Assembly (NCBI RefSeq): GCF_009796285.1
Contig: NZ_CP047020.1
Span: forward strand, 6,944,001-7,008,000
Direction: 5' to 3'
Source of the DNA: Streptomyces broussonetiae
Lineage (GTDB): Bacteria > Actinomycetota > Actinomycetes > Streptomycetales > Streptomycetaceae
Length of the DNA: 64,000 nt
The position numbers and the translations under genes were made by a program. Shown here piece after piece: positions 52,383 through 63,872 of the stretch (position 1 is its first letter; each line of letters starts with the position of its first letter). Below the pieces are notes generated by a model, which saw nothing but the letters and a program-made list of their open reading frames with translations, made no database searches and was not told where the DNA came from.

Positions 52383-53885
52383 TCAGGGTGCCGGTCGCCG
52401 GACCGGACCGGTGGCCCCGGAGCCCGGTGCCTGCCGTACGGCGGCGTCCTGCTCCTCCTCGACCGGGCCGGCCGGCCGCGGCCGCTCGCGCGCCGAGGTG
52501 AGCACCGCGAGCACCAGCACGGCGGCGCCGCAGCCCGCCATCACGCCCCAACTGATGTGACTGGCCCGGGGAAAGCCCGAGGCGAACGTTCCCCGCACCC
52601 GGGCGGTCGAGAGCGAGCCCAGGACGGCGACGCCGAGGGTGGCGCCGATCTGCCGGCAGGTGGAGGTGAGCGCGGAGGCCACCCCGGCCTGGGCCCGCGG
52701 CATCCCCGAGACGGCCGTATAGGTGATGGCGGGGTCCAGCATGCCGAAGCCCGCCCCGAACAGCACGTACGCCGGCATCAGGTACCAGACGGAGGTGTCC
52801 GCCGCGAGGTCCAGGAGCAGCAGCCCGCACCCCGCGGTGCCCGCGCCGGCGATGATCAGTGCCGTACGCGGTCCGCGGGCCGCGATGATCCGGCCCGCCA
52901 GCGGCCCGCACACGAGGGTCATGGCGGCCATCGGCAGGGTGAGCAGCCCGGCGTGCAGCGGCGAGTAGCCGCGTACGTCCTGCAGGAAGAGGGAGTTGAG
53001 GAACAGGAAGCCGGCCAGTGCCGCGAAGCCGCACACCGCCGACGCGATCGCGCCGCTGAACCGGACGTCGGCGAAGAACCGCAGATCGAGCACCGGTTCA
53101 TGGCGGCGCCTCTCGTAGCCGACCAGCGCCGCGCAGGCCGCCGCACTCGCCGCGAAGCAGCCGACGATCGGCGCCGAGCCCCATCCTCTGGCCGGTCCCT
53201 CGATGATGCCGAAGGTCAGGGCGACCAGCACGACGATGACCAGGACCTGCCCGACCGGATCGAATCTGCGCGGATGCTCCGCACGCGACTCCGGTACGAA
53301 GAACACGGTCAGCAGCAGCGCGGCCAGTCCGACCGGAACGTTGATCCAGAAGATCGACCGCCACCCCACCGTCTCGACCAGGGTCCCGCCGACGACCGGC
53401 CCGAGGGCCAGACTGATCCCCGCCACACCGCCCCAGATCCCGATCGCCCGCGCCCGCTGGCGCGGATCGAGAAAGGTGTTGGTGATGATGGACATCGCGA
53501 CCGGGTTGAGCATGGCCCCGCCCATGGCCTGGAGCACCCGGAAGACGATCAGCAGGCCGGTGTCCGGCGCCAGCCCGCACAGCAGCGAGGCCAGGCTGAA
53601 CAGCAGCAGACCGCTCTGGAAGGTGCGCCGCCTGCCGAACCGGTCGGCCACCGATCCGGACAGCAGCAACAGACCGGCGAGCACCACGGTGTAGGCGTCC
53701 ACGGTCCACTGCAGGCCCGACGCCGAAGCGTGCAGGTCCCGTTGGAGGGAGGGCAGCGCCAGGTTCACGATCGTGGTGTCGAGACCCACGATGAACAGGC
53801 TCGTGCAACAGATGGCGAGAATCGGCCACTTGCGGCGCAACTCGGACGGTTCCGGAGGCTTGGTGGTGGCGGGGGTGGAACTCAT
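52383..53885 (-). CDS. MFS exporter, DHA2 family
   Basis: A 500-residue transporter with about fourteen hydrophobic segments: LDTTIVNLALPSLQRDLHAS, LLLLSGSVADRFGRRRTFQS, and AIGIWGGVAGISLALGPVVG. Its start overlaps the MqnC-like stop by ATGA, so it is translated with the biosynthetic genes, which is strong support for exporting their product. It is closely similar to the exporter at 44.3-45.8 kb. The ribosome site is in the MqnC coding end. Confidence 0.9.
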   Translation of the reverse strand: MSSTPATTKPPEPSELRRKWPILAICCTSLFIVGLDTTIVNLALPSLQRDLHASASGLQWTVDAYTVVLAGLLLLSGSVADRFGRRRTFQSGLLLFSLASLLCGLAPDTGLLIVFRVLQAMGGAMLNPVAMSIITNTFLDPRQRARAIGIWGGVAGISLALGPVVGGTLVETVGWRSIFWINVPVGLAALLLTVFFVPESRAEHPRRFDPVGQVLVIVVLVALTFGIIEGPARGWGSAPIVGCFAASAAACAALVGYERRRHEPVLDLRFFADVRFSGAIASAVCGFAALAGFLFLNSLFLQDVRGYSPLHAGLLTLPMAAMTLVCGPLAGRIIAARGPRTALIIAGAGTAGCGLLLLDLAADTSVWYLMPAYVLFGAGFGMLDPAITYTAVSGMPRAQAGVASALTSTCRQIGATLGVAVLGSLSTARVRGTFASGFPRASHISWGVMAGCGAAVLVLAVLTSARERPRPAGPVEEEQDAAVRQAPGSGATGPVRRPAP

Positions 53886-55126
53886 GATGTGGCGTGCGGC
53901 GCCGCGGCCGGCGATGGCTGTGCCTGGACGATCCGCAGTTCCGGGTGGGCGGTGCCGCCCTCGATGGCCGTGGAGGAGATGTGGGAGACGACGCGGTCGT
54001 CGACGGGGTCGTTCGCCGGGTCGTCGTGCACGACGAGGTGCTCGTACGTCGTGGCGCGCTGCGCCGGGACGCGGCCCGCCTTGCGGATCAGGTCGATGAT
54101 CTCCAGACGGTTGGAACGGTGCCTGGCACCGGCCGAGGAGACCACGTTCTCCTCCAGCATGATCGAGCCCAGGTCGTCCGCGCCGTAGTGCAGCGACAGC
54201 TGGCCGACCTCCTTGCCCGTGGTCAGCCACGAGCCCTGGATGTGCCGGACGTTGTCCAGGAACAGCCGGGCGATCGCGATCATCCGCAGGTACTCGAACA
54301 GCGTCGCCTGCGTACGGCCCTTGAGGTGGTTGTTCTCGGGCTGGTACGTGTACGGGATGAACGCCCGGAAACCGCCCGTGCGGTCCTGCACGTCCCGGAT
54401 CATCCGCAGGTGCTCGATCCGCTCCGCGTTCGTCTCGCCGGTGCCCATCAGCATCGTGGAGGTCGACTCCACGCCCAGCCGGTGCGCGGCCTCCATGATC
54501 TCCAGCCAGCGCTCACCGGACTCCTTCAGCGGCGCGATCGCCTTGCGGGGCCGCTCGGGGAGCAGCTCCGCGCCGGCGCCCGCGAAGGAATCGAGACCGG
54601 CCTCGTGGATCCGGGTGATGGCCTCCTCGACCGACACCCCGCTGATCCGGGCCATGTGCTCGACCTCGGACGCGCCCAGCGAGTGGATCACCAGCTGCGG
54701 GAAGGCGTCCTTGATGGCCTTGAAGTGCTTCTCGTAGTACTCCACGCCGTAGTCCGGGTGGTGGCCGCCCTGGAACATGATCTGGGTACCGCCCAGCTCG
54801 ACCGTCTCCGCGCACCGGCGCAGGATGTCGTCCAGATCGCGGGTCCAGCCCTTCGCGGTGTCCTTGGGCGCCGCGTAGAAGGCACAGAACTTGCACGCCG
54901 TGACACACACGTTCGTGTAGTTGATGTTCCGCTCGATGATGTACGTCGCGATGTGCTCGCTGCCCGCGTACAGACGACGGCGCACCGCGTCCGCCGCCGC
55001 GCCCAGCGCATGCAACGGCGCGTCCCGGTAGAGGACGAGGGCTTCCTCGGGCGTGATCCGCCCACCGGCGGCGGCACGGTCGAGGACCGCAGTGGGATCG
55101 ATGAGTTCCGTGGTGGACCGTGACAT
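53882..55126 (-). CDS. mqnC: MqnC-like radical SAM enzyme (cyclic dehypoxanthinyl futalosine synthase)
   Basis: A 414-residue radical SAM protein. The cluster motif C74-X3-C78-X2-C81 is in CVTACKFCAF; MqnC-type sequences are GGTQIMFQGGHHPDYGVEYY, HSLGASEVEHMARISGVSVE and DSFAGAGAELLPERPRKAI. In the futalosine route it cyclises dehypoxanthinyl futalosine. The ATG at 55126 has AAAGG 10 nt upstream. The frame is open upstream into the MqnA-like gene, so a fused protein is possible. Streptomyces normally has a separate housekeeping mqnC; this would be a paralogue. Confidence 0.88.
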   Translation of the reverse strand: MSRSTTELIDPTAVLDRAAAGGRITPEEALVLYRDAPLHALGAAADAVRRRLYAGSEHIATYIIERNINYTNVCVTACKFCAFYAAPKDTAKGWTRDLDDILRRCAETVELGGTQIMFQGGHHPDYGVEYYEKHFKAIKDAFPQLVIHSLGASEVEHMARISGVSVEEAITRIHEAGLDSFAGAGAELLPERPRKAIAPLKESGERWLEIMEAAHRLGVESTSTMLMGTGETNAERIEHLRMIRDVQDRTGGFRAFIPYTYQPENNHLKGRTQATLFEYLRMIAIARLFLDNVRHIQGSWLTTGKEVGQLSLHYGADDLGSIMLEENVVSSAGARHRSNRLEIIDLIRKAGRVPAQRATTYEHLVVHDDPANDPVDDRVVSHISSTAIEGGTAHPELRIVQAQPSPAAAPHATS

Positions 55127-55178
55127 GGCCGGCGCCCTTTCTCGTGCCTCGGCGATGATGGTGGGGTTCAGGCGGGGC

Positions 55179-56080
55179 TCACTGTGCTTCGGTGCCGTCG
55201 AGCAGCCGCAGCCGTACGTCACGGGGGAATCCGGCCGCCTCGCCCCGGCCCGACGGGCGAACTCGGTGATGCCGGCCAGTTGGCGCGGGCCGAGCCGGAA
55301 GTCCAGCGCGGTGGTGAAGTAGCGGGCGAGCAGTCCGGGGTCGTACGGCACCCAGGACGAGGCCTGCCGGCACACCGTCTCCGTGTTCTCCAGCGCCGTG
55401 TCCCGGGCCGCGAGGAGTGCTCGGTGGACCATGTGGACCATGCCGGGCTCCCGCGCGAGGAAGTCCCGTCGGGCGGCGAACACGGCGAAGACGAACGGCA
55501 GTCCCGTCCACTCCCGCCACATCTGCCCGAGGTCGTGCACCTCGACGCCGTCGGTGCGGGCGTCGGACAGTGTGGCCTGCAGGGCGGGGTCGCCGATGAG
55601 TACCCCCGCCCGGGCCCGGGACAGCATCGTCGCCGGATCCGGGGGACACACGAAGTAGTCCGGCTTGACGCCCCGTTCGGACAGCAGCAGCTCCGCCAGC
55701 AGCACGGAGGTTCTGCTGGTGGAACACAGCGCCACGGGCGCGCCGTCCAACTGTTCCAGCGGCACGGCGCTGAGGATGAGACAGGACATCACCGGTCCGT
55801 CGCAGCCGAGCGCGATGTCCGGCAGCAGGACCAGCTCCTCGGCGTGCCGCAGGTACTCGGCCAGGCTGATCCACCCCATGTCCAGCTCGCCGGCCACCAG
55901 GGCGTTGCCGAGCCGGTCCGGGGTGTCGGAGACCAGCTCCATGTCGAGCAGGCCGCCGGTCCTGCCCAGACCCCAGTACAGGGGAAGGCTGTTCAGGAAG
56001 CCGATGTGGCCGACCCTCGGGCGCCGGGGAAGCCCGGGCGCGGACGGCAACGGATGCACGGTCGCGGGGAACGCCGCCAT
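55179..56080 (-). CDS. mqnA: MqnA-like chorismate dehydratase, frame-shifted near C-terminus
   Basis: Starting at ATG 56080, the sequence RVGHIGFLNSLPLYWGLGRT, AGELDMGWISLAEYLRHAEE and GDPALQATLSDARTDGVEVH is typical of MqnA, which turns chorismate into 3-enolpyruvylbenzoate. The natural C-terminal GFPRDVRLRLLDGTEAQ and stop are at 55179, in a different frame from the body. The switch lies near 55232, at GCCGGGGCGAGG on the minus strand. Without the shift the body frame has no stop and runs into MqnC. It could be a mutation, a sequencing error or a true fusion. Confidence 0.8.
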
Positions 56081-56150
56081 GACGGGTGACTCCTTGGCGC
56101 GATAGGGGCGGGCAGGGGGCAGCGGCGGGTGAGCAGGGGGCGGCTGCGGG

Positions 56151-56444
56151 TCAGTCGGCGTCGGGTCCGTACACCTCGACGCCGTCCGAGCGGCGCCGTA
56201 CGTGAATGCAGTCGCCGGGGCACTCCTTGGCGGAGTCCACCACGTCACGCAGCAGCGGCAGCGGGACGGGGACGGCGCTCCCGGGTGTCAGGCACAACTC
56301 GTCCTCCTCGTCCTTGACATAGGCCAGACCGTCCACGTCCAGCTCGAAGACCTCCGGCGCGTACTGCACGCAGATGCCGTCTCCGGTGCACAGTTCCTGG
56401 TCGATCCAGACTTCGAGGTCGTCCTCGTCCGTCAGGGCAGTCAT
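56151..56444 (-). CDS. Ferredoxin
   Basis: A 97-residue acidic ferredoxin: WIDQELCTGDGICVQYAPEV with Cys19 and Cys25, then AKECPGDCIHVRR with Cys75 and Cys79. The spacing fits a small [3Fe-4S] or [4Fe-4S] ferredoxin of the actinobacterial P450/radical-enzyme type. GGAAGGAC lies 5 nt before the ATG. It sits between MqnE- and MqnA-like genes, so it probably supplies electrons to the two radical SAM enzymes. Confidence 0.88.
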   Translation of the reverse strand: MTALTDEDDLEVWIDQELCTGDGICVQYAPEVFELDVDGLAYVKDEEDELCLTPGSAVPVPLPLLRDVVDSAKECPGDCIHVRRRSDGVEVYGPDAD

Positions 56445-56479
56445 GGCGGTCCTTCCGGTCCCGGCGGTCGGTGGCTGGT

Positions 56480-57643
56480 TCACACGCGCATGGGCTGCGG
56501 GGAGTCGCGGCGGGCCGGGTCGGGGCCGTCGTACTCGCGGATGATCTCGTAGCGCGTGTTGCGCTCCACCGGACGGAAACCGGCGTCCCGGATCAGGTCC
56601 AGCAGGTCCTCGCGGGTCAGCTTGTTCGGGGTGCCGTAGTTGTCCGCGTCATGCGTGATCTTGTACTCGACGACCGAGCCGTCCATGTCGTCCGCACCGT
56701 GCTGCAGCGCCAGCTGCGCGGTCTGCACACCGTGCATCACCCAGAACACCTTGACGTGCGGGACGTTGTCGAAGAGGAGACGGGAGACCGCGAACGTCCT
56801 GAGCGCCTCCGCACCCGTCGCCATCTGCGTACGCGCCTGAAGACGGTTACGGACCTTGCCGTCCTTCATGTCCACGAAGTCGTGCTGGTAACGCAGCGGG
56901 ATGAAGACCTGGAAGCCGTTCGTCTCGTCCTGCAGCTCCCGCAGCCGCAGCACGTGGTCCACCCGGTGCCTCGGCTCCTCGATGTGCCCGTAGAGCATCG
57001 TGCACGGGGTCCTGAGACCCTTCTCGTGCGCCAGGCGGTGGATCCGCGACCAGTCCTCCCAGTGCGTGGCATGGTCCACGATGTGCTGCCGGACCTCCCA
57101 GTCGAAGATCTCCGCACCACCGCCGGTCAGCGACTCCAGACCCGCGTCGATCAGCTCGTCCAGGATCTCCGACGCCGACAGCCCCGAGATCGACTCGAAG
57201 TGGTGGATCTCCGTGGCCGTGAACGCCTTGAGCGACACCTGCGGCAACGCGGCCTTCAGCTCCCGCAGCGAACGCGGGTAGTAACGCCACGGCAGGTTCG
57301 GATGCAGACCGTTGACGATGTGCAGCTCGGTCAGGCTCTCCGACTCCATCGCCCGGGCGAGCTTGACGGCCTCCTCGATCCGCATCGTGTACGCGTCCTT
57401 CTCACCCGGCTTGCGCTGGAACGAGCAGTACGCACACGAGGCCGTGCACACGTTCGTCATGTTCAGATGCCGGTTGACGTTGAAGTGGACGACGTCACCG
57501 TTCTTCCGCGTCCGCACCTCGTGCGCCAGACCACCCAGCCACGCCAGATCGTCCGACTCGTACAGCGCGATGCCGTCCTCACGGGTCAGCCGCTCACCGC
57601 AGCGGACCTTCTCCTCCAGCTCGCGCTTGAGCCCTGTGTCCAT
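56480..57643 (-). CDS. mqnE: MqnE-like radical SAM enzyme (aminofutalosine synthase)
   Basis: A 387-residue protein. The cluster motif is C66-X3-C70-X2-C73 in CTASCAYCSF; MqnE-type sequences are GLHPNLPWRYYPRSLRELKA, KAFTATEIHHFESISGLSAS and SLTGGGAEIFDWEVRQHIVD. MqnE adds the adenosyl radical to the enolpyruvylbenzoate to form aminofutalosine. The ATG at 57643 has AGGGGGA 9 nt upstream. It is the first gene of the operon; a palindrome lies upstream at 57751-57770. Clustering with MqnA/C and a methyltransferase is not the scattered Streptomyces menaquinone arrangement I remember. Confidence 0.88.
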   Translation of the reverse strand: MDTGLKRELEEKVRCGERLTREDGIALYESDDLAWLGGLAHEVRTRKNGDVVHFNVNRHLNMTNVCTASCAYCSFQRKPGEKDAYTMRIEEAVKLARAMESESLTELHIVNGLHPNLPWRYYPRSLRELKAALPQVSLKAFTATEIHHFESISGLSASEILDELIDAGLESLTGGGAEIFDWEVRQHIVDHATHWEDWSRIHRLAHEKGLRTPCTMLYGHIEEPRHRVDHVLRLRELQDETNGFQVFIPLRYQHDFVDMKDGKVRNRLQARTQMATGAEALRTFAVSRLLFDNVPHVKVFWVMHGVQTAQLALQHGADDMDGSVVEYKITHDADNYGTPNKLTREDLLDLIRDAGFRPVERNTRYEIIREYDGPDPARRDSPQPMRV

Positions 57644-57750
57644 ACCCAGCGATCCCCCTTCGCTCGATGGCCGGCCAGGGCCAAGAACCGGCCAGCCGTG
57701 GTGCGCCCATCCTCGCAGGGGGCGAATTAGGTGATCACCCATACTTGAAA

Positions 57751-57770
57751 GCACTTTCCTGAGAAAGTGC
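57751..57770. promoter_or_regulatory. Palindrome between meaB and mqnE-like gene
   Basis: The perfect inverted repeat GCACTTTC-CTGA-GAAAGTGC lies about 110 nt upstream of the mqnE start; GTGATCAC stands nearby. It could be an operator for the operon, possibly for the PAS-LuxR protein, or a weak terminator after meaB. The remaining ~375 bases between the two genes hold no gene. Confidence 0.5.
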
Positions 57771-58020
57771 CTTGCGTACGGCGGGGTTACGGCCCTTTCC
57801 GCCCGCTTCGCCGGGGGAGCCGGGAGGGCCGCAGACCGCGGCGAGAACCGGCCGAATCCCGAGCGGCCGGGGCACGGGCGACGAGACTTCGTGGTGCCCG
57901 CGCGGACGGCGGTGGCTCCGCCGGCACCGGGCGCCGGCGAAGCCACGGACGCCCGGCTCGGCCGTCCGCCCAAGGAGCCGTACGAGAAGCCGGGTCGCGG
58001 ATCGCGTCAGGCTGTCGCGT

Positions 58021-59049
58021 TCACGTTGTCGCGTCAGGTGTCGTGTGCCGGGCCGCGTGTGGGGCCGTGTGTCCCTCGAAGGCCGCCAGAATGCGTTCGG
58101 CGGCCAGTGTCGCCGTCAACTCGCCGTTCCTGACCTGCTGTTCGAGACCAGGTGCGGCCTCTCGTACCGCCGGGGCGGCATGCAGGCGGCCCAGCAGTTC
58201 GTCGCGGACCATGGACCAGGTCCACTCGACCTGCTGCTCGCGGCGCTTGGTGGTGAGACGGCCCGTGGAGTCCAGCAGTGTCCGGTGCTGCTCCAGGCGT
58301 TCCCACACGGTGTCCAGGCCGCTCGACTCTCGGGCGCTGCAGTGCAGAACCGGCGGAGTCCAGAAGGCGTCCTTGCCGTGCATCAGGCGCAGAGCACCGG
58401 CGAGTTCACGGGCCGCCGCCCGCGCGTCGCGTTCGTGCGGGCCGTCCGCCTTGTTGACGGCGATGACGTCGGCCAGCTCCAGGACGCCCTTCTTGATGCC
58501 CTGCAACTGGTCGCCGGTGCGGGCCAGGGTCAGCAGGAGGAAGGTGTCGACCATGCCCGCGACCGCCGTCTCCGACTGGCCCACGCCGACGGTCTCCACG
58601 AGGATCACGTCGTAGCCCGCAGCCTCCATCACCACCATCGACTCCCGGGTGGCCTTGGCGACCCCGCCCAGGGTGCCCGCGCTGGGGGAGGGCCGGACGA
58701 AGGCGTTCGGGTCGACCGCGAGGCGCTCCATCCGCGTCTTGTCGCCGAGGATGGAGCCGCCGGTGCGGGTGGAGGAGGGGTCCACGGCCAGGACCGCGAC
58801 CCGGTGGCCCAGCGAGGTCAGCAGGGTGCCGAACGCGTCGATGAACGTCGACTTGCCGACACCCGGCACCCCGCTCACACCGATCCGCCGCGCCCGGCCG
58901 CTGTGCGGGAGCAGCTCGGTGAGCAGCTCCTGCGCCAGCGACCGGTGCTGGGGGCGGGTGGACTCGACGAGCGTGATGGCGCGGGCCACCAGGGCCCGCC
59001 TGCCGTCGAGCACACCCTTCACGTAGGTGTCGAGGTCGATCGCAGCCAT
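58021..59049 (-). CDS. meaB: MeaB, GTPase chaperone of methylmalonyl-CoA mutase
   Basis: A 342-residue G3E-family GTPase: Walker A GVPGVGKST (about 59-67), base specificity NKAD, and VDPSSTRTGGSILGDKTRME typical of MeaB/ArgK. It protects and reloads the cobalamin of methylmalonyl-CoA mutase. It lies 7 nt downstream of mutB on the same strand. The C-terminal 20 residues (HTAPHAARHTTPDATT) are unusual low-complexity sequence. Confidence 0.93.
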   Translation of the reverse strand: MAAIDLDTYVKGVLDGRRALVARAITLVESTRPQHRSLAQELLTELLPHSGRARRIGVSGVPGVGKSTFIDAFGTLLTSLGHRVAVLAVDPSSTRTGGSILGDKTRMERLAVDPNAFVRPSPSAGTLGGVAKATRESMVVMEAAGYDVILVETVGVGQSETAVAGMVDTFLLLTLARTGDQLQGIKKGVLELADVIAVNKADGPHERDARAAARELAGALRLMHGKDAFWTPPVLHCSARESSGLDTVWERLEQHRTLLDSTGRLTTKRREQQVEWTWSMVRDELLGRLHAAPAVREAAPGLEQQVRNGELTATLAAERILAAFEGHTAPHAARHTTPDATT

Positions 59050-59056
59050 CGCGGCT

Positions 59057-61215
<2,159 letters not shown>

Positions 61216-61216
<1 letters not shown>

Positions 61217-63021
61217 CAGGACACTCCCATGCGGTCGAGGGTCGTGGACAGGACGTCTACGGCGTCGCAGCCCGCGAAGACGTACGCGTCGATGCCGCGG
61301 TAGTCCCCCCGGCCTGCCAGGAACACCTGCCGGGCACCGGCTGCGCGCAACAACTCGGCCTGCTGTTCGGCCTGTTCGGTGTACTGCGCGTCGCTGGAGC
61401 ACAGCACGGCCTCGGTGGCGCCGCTGTCCTCGAAGCTGCCCTCGGTGACCGGCTCGATGCCGCCCGCCTGGAAGAGGTTGGCGGCGAAGGTGGCGCGCGC
61501 GGTGTACTCGGCCGCCGAGCCGAGCGTGGCGAGGAAGACCCGGGGGCGGGCGCCGGTCGCCGCGAGGTGGGCGTCGGAACGGGCGCGCAGTTCCTCGTAC
61601 GCCTCGTCGCGGCGTACCCGCGGCAGCCCGCCGGACGGCGGCGCGGGCGCGGGCTCGCGCTCCACCGGCTTCTCCGACAGCAGCGGGAACTCGCTGACGC
61701 CGGTGATGGGTTCGCGCCGCTTGGCGAGCTTCTTGCTCCGCTCGGCCCAGGTCGCCGCCAGGTCGGTGCGCAGCCGGCCGGAGCGCAGAGCGGCCGCCTG
61801 GCCGCCGTCGCGCTCGATGGACCGGAAGAACTCCCAGGCGGCCAGGGCCAGTTCGTCGGTGAGCCGCTCCACGTACCAGGAGCCGCCCGCCGGGTCGATC
61901 ACCCGGGCCAGGTGGGACTCCTCGATCAGGATCGTGGAGGTGTTGCGCGCGATACGCCGGGCGAACGCGTCCGGCAGGCCGAGCGCGTGGTCGAACGGCA
62001 GCACGGTCACGGAGTCGGCGCCGCCCACCCCGGCGGCCAGCGTGGCGACGGTCGTGCGCAGCATGTTCACCCACGGGTCGCGGCGGCTCATCATCACGGG
62101 TGAGGTCACCGCGTGCTGCACCTGCGCGCCCGCACCGGACGCCCCGGACACCTCGGCCACCCGCGCCCACAGCCGGCGCGCGGCGCGCAGCTTGGCGATG
62201 GTCAGGAACTGGTCGGCGGTGGCCGCGTAACGGAACTCCAGCTGCCCGGCCGCCTGTTCCACGGTCAGCCCGGCCTCGGTCAGCTCGCGCAGGTAGGCGA
62301 CGCCGGTGGCGAGGGAGGCGCCCAGCTCCTGCGCGGCCGAGCCGCCCGCCTCGTGGTACGGCAGCGCGTCGACGGTGAGGGCGCGCAGGCCCGGGTAGGT
62401 CGCGGCGCAGCGCGCGGCCAGCGCGGCGTACGGCGCGACGTCCAGGGCGGTGCCGGTACGGGCCTCGTACCCGAGCGGGTCACCGCCCAGGTTGCCGCGT
62501 ACGGCCTCGGCGGCCACGCCCTTGCCGGCGTACAGCCGCAGCAGCGCCTCGGCGGCGGCCTCGGTGTCACGGCCCGCGTCGAGGACGACCGGCGCCAGGT
62601 CGAGGTAGACCCCGTCGAGGGCGCGGGGCAGCTCGGCGACCGGTAGGCCGCCCTCGCCCAGCACCAGCCACAGGGAGGTGCCGCCGTTCTCCAGGTCGGC
62701 CAGGACGGCGTGCTCCGCGAGGGCGGTGTGCCGCTGCCGTACGTCCCAGCCACCGGCGACGTTGCCCTCGGGGCGGCCACCGCGCACATACGGGGCGAAG
62801 CCGGGCAGACCGGCGTCGGGCGCGGCTTCGCGCGCGGTGTAGAGGGGCCGGGTGCGCAGCCCGTCCTCCAGTGTCGTGGACAGGGCGTCCTCAGCTGCCG
62901 CGCCCGAGACTTCCTTGCCCGACTTGCGCAGCACACCCTCGACCAGGCGTTGCCACTGCTCGTGCGTCGCGTCAGGGAACTCGGCGGCCAGTGAGAGCCC
63001 GTCGTCAGGCAGGACCGTCAT
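61216..63021 (-). CDS. mutA: Methylmalonyl-CoA mutase small (beta) subunit
   Basis: A 601-residue partner subunit related to the large one but shorter. The barrel part shows EFPDATHEQWQRLVEGVLRK and GGADSVTVLPFDHALGLPDA. The C-terminal region shows a B12-domain-like fold without the DXHXXG motif, as expected for the non-catalytic subunit. ATG at 63021. It is first in the mutA-mutB-meaB operon, with coupled overlaps. Confidence 0.93.
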
Positions 63022-63359
63022 GCTCGGATGCTAGGGCAGGGCGCTCATGTGGCAGTAAGGCGAGGGCTGTGACGTTGCCCTCCTTCTGGCTGTGACCTGA
63101 CTCTCCCGTTGTTTCCGGGGTGGTTCGCGGTGTCGGATTCCGGGTGCGACGGGCAGAGCGAAGCGCGGGGCCGGGGGATCGCCGCGACGCCTCCACCGTC
63201 GGGGTGCGGGACCCGCCAGGCTGCTCTGATCCACGATCAGAGCGCGTGCGCCGTACGGCGAAACCGTCAGCTCCTGCCGGGCCTGCGCCGCCGGATCCGG
63301 GTCGCCGTCGGTGCGCGGCGCTGCCTCGCGCGGCCGGTGAGGCGAGGCGTGGCGAGGCG
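63022..63359. other. Intergenic region between mutA and the marR gene
   Basis: 338 bases without a gene. The perfect hairpin GCTCTGATC-CAC-GATCAGAGC lies at 63223-63243 and could terminate the marR transcript, whose stop is 117 nt to the right. The mutA promoter should lie toward the left end; no motif was recognised. Confidence 0.5.
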
Positions 63360-63854
63360 TCAGGAGTCGTCGAGGTCCGGGACGAGTGCGCACAGGGCCG
63401 CGCGCTGTTCCGCCCCCATGGAGTCGGCGAGGGCCTTGCGGACGGTGCCCGCGAGCAGGACGGAGGTCTCGCGCAACTGCTCGCGGGCCCTGTCGGTGAG
63501 GACGACCTCGACGCCCCGCTTGTCGCCGCACACGGACCGGCGGCTGACCAGACCGGCGCGCTGGAGGCAGGCGATCTGGTAGGTGAGACGGGTCTTGGGG
63601 CGGCCCAGGAGGTCGGCGACCTGGGTCATGCGCAGTCCGCTGCGCGGTCGTTCGGCCAGCAGGCACAGGATCAGGAACTCGTCGTGGGAGACGTCGAGGG
63701 TCTCCTTCACGACCGACCGCAGCCGCTGTTCCACCGCCCCGGTCGCGGCCAGCAGGAGCATCCACGCACGCAGCTCGTCCGGGAGCAGCCGGTCACCGCT
63801 CTCGGCCATGGGGCATTCGGGCAGGTCGGCGGGGGACGCGTCGGCGGCGGACAT
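63360..63854 (-). CDS. MarR-family transcriptional regulator
   Basis: A 164-residue MarR protein. The winged helix is RMTQVADLLGRPKTRLTYQI then RAGLVSRRSVCGDKRGVEVV. A single cysteine in the wing region (SVCGDKRG) could be redox-relevant. It is divergent from a partial gene at the right edge, with three similar AT-rich palindromes between. It probably represses itself and that gene. Confidence 0.88.
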   Translation of the reverse strand: MSAADASPADLPECPMAESGDRLLPDELRAWMLLLAATGAVEQRLRSVVKETLDVSHDEFLILCLLAERPRSGLRMTQVADLLGRPKTRLTYQIACLQRAGLVSRRSVCGDKRGVEVVLTDRAREQLRETSVLLAGTVRKALADSMGAEQRAALCALVPDLDDS

Positions 63855-63872
63855 ATGTGAAGTCTACCCATT

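Noticed and set aside
53882..56248. A single 788-residue MqnA-MqnC enzyme as the normal gene
   Set aside because: The natural MqnA C-terminus and stop exist in the neighbouring frame, so a frame change is more likely than an evolved fusion; kept as a finding.
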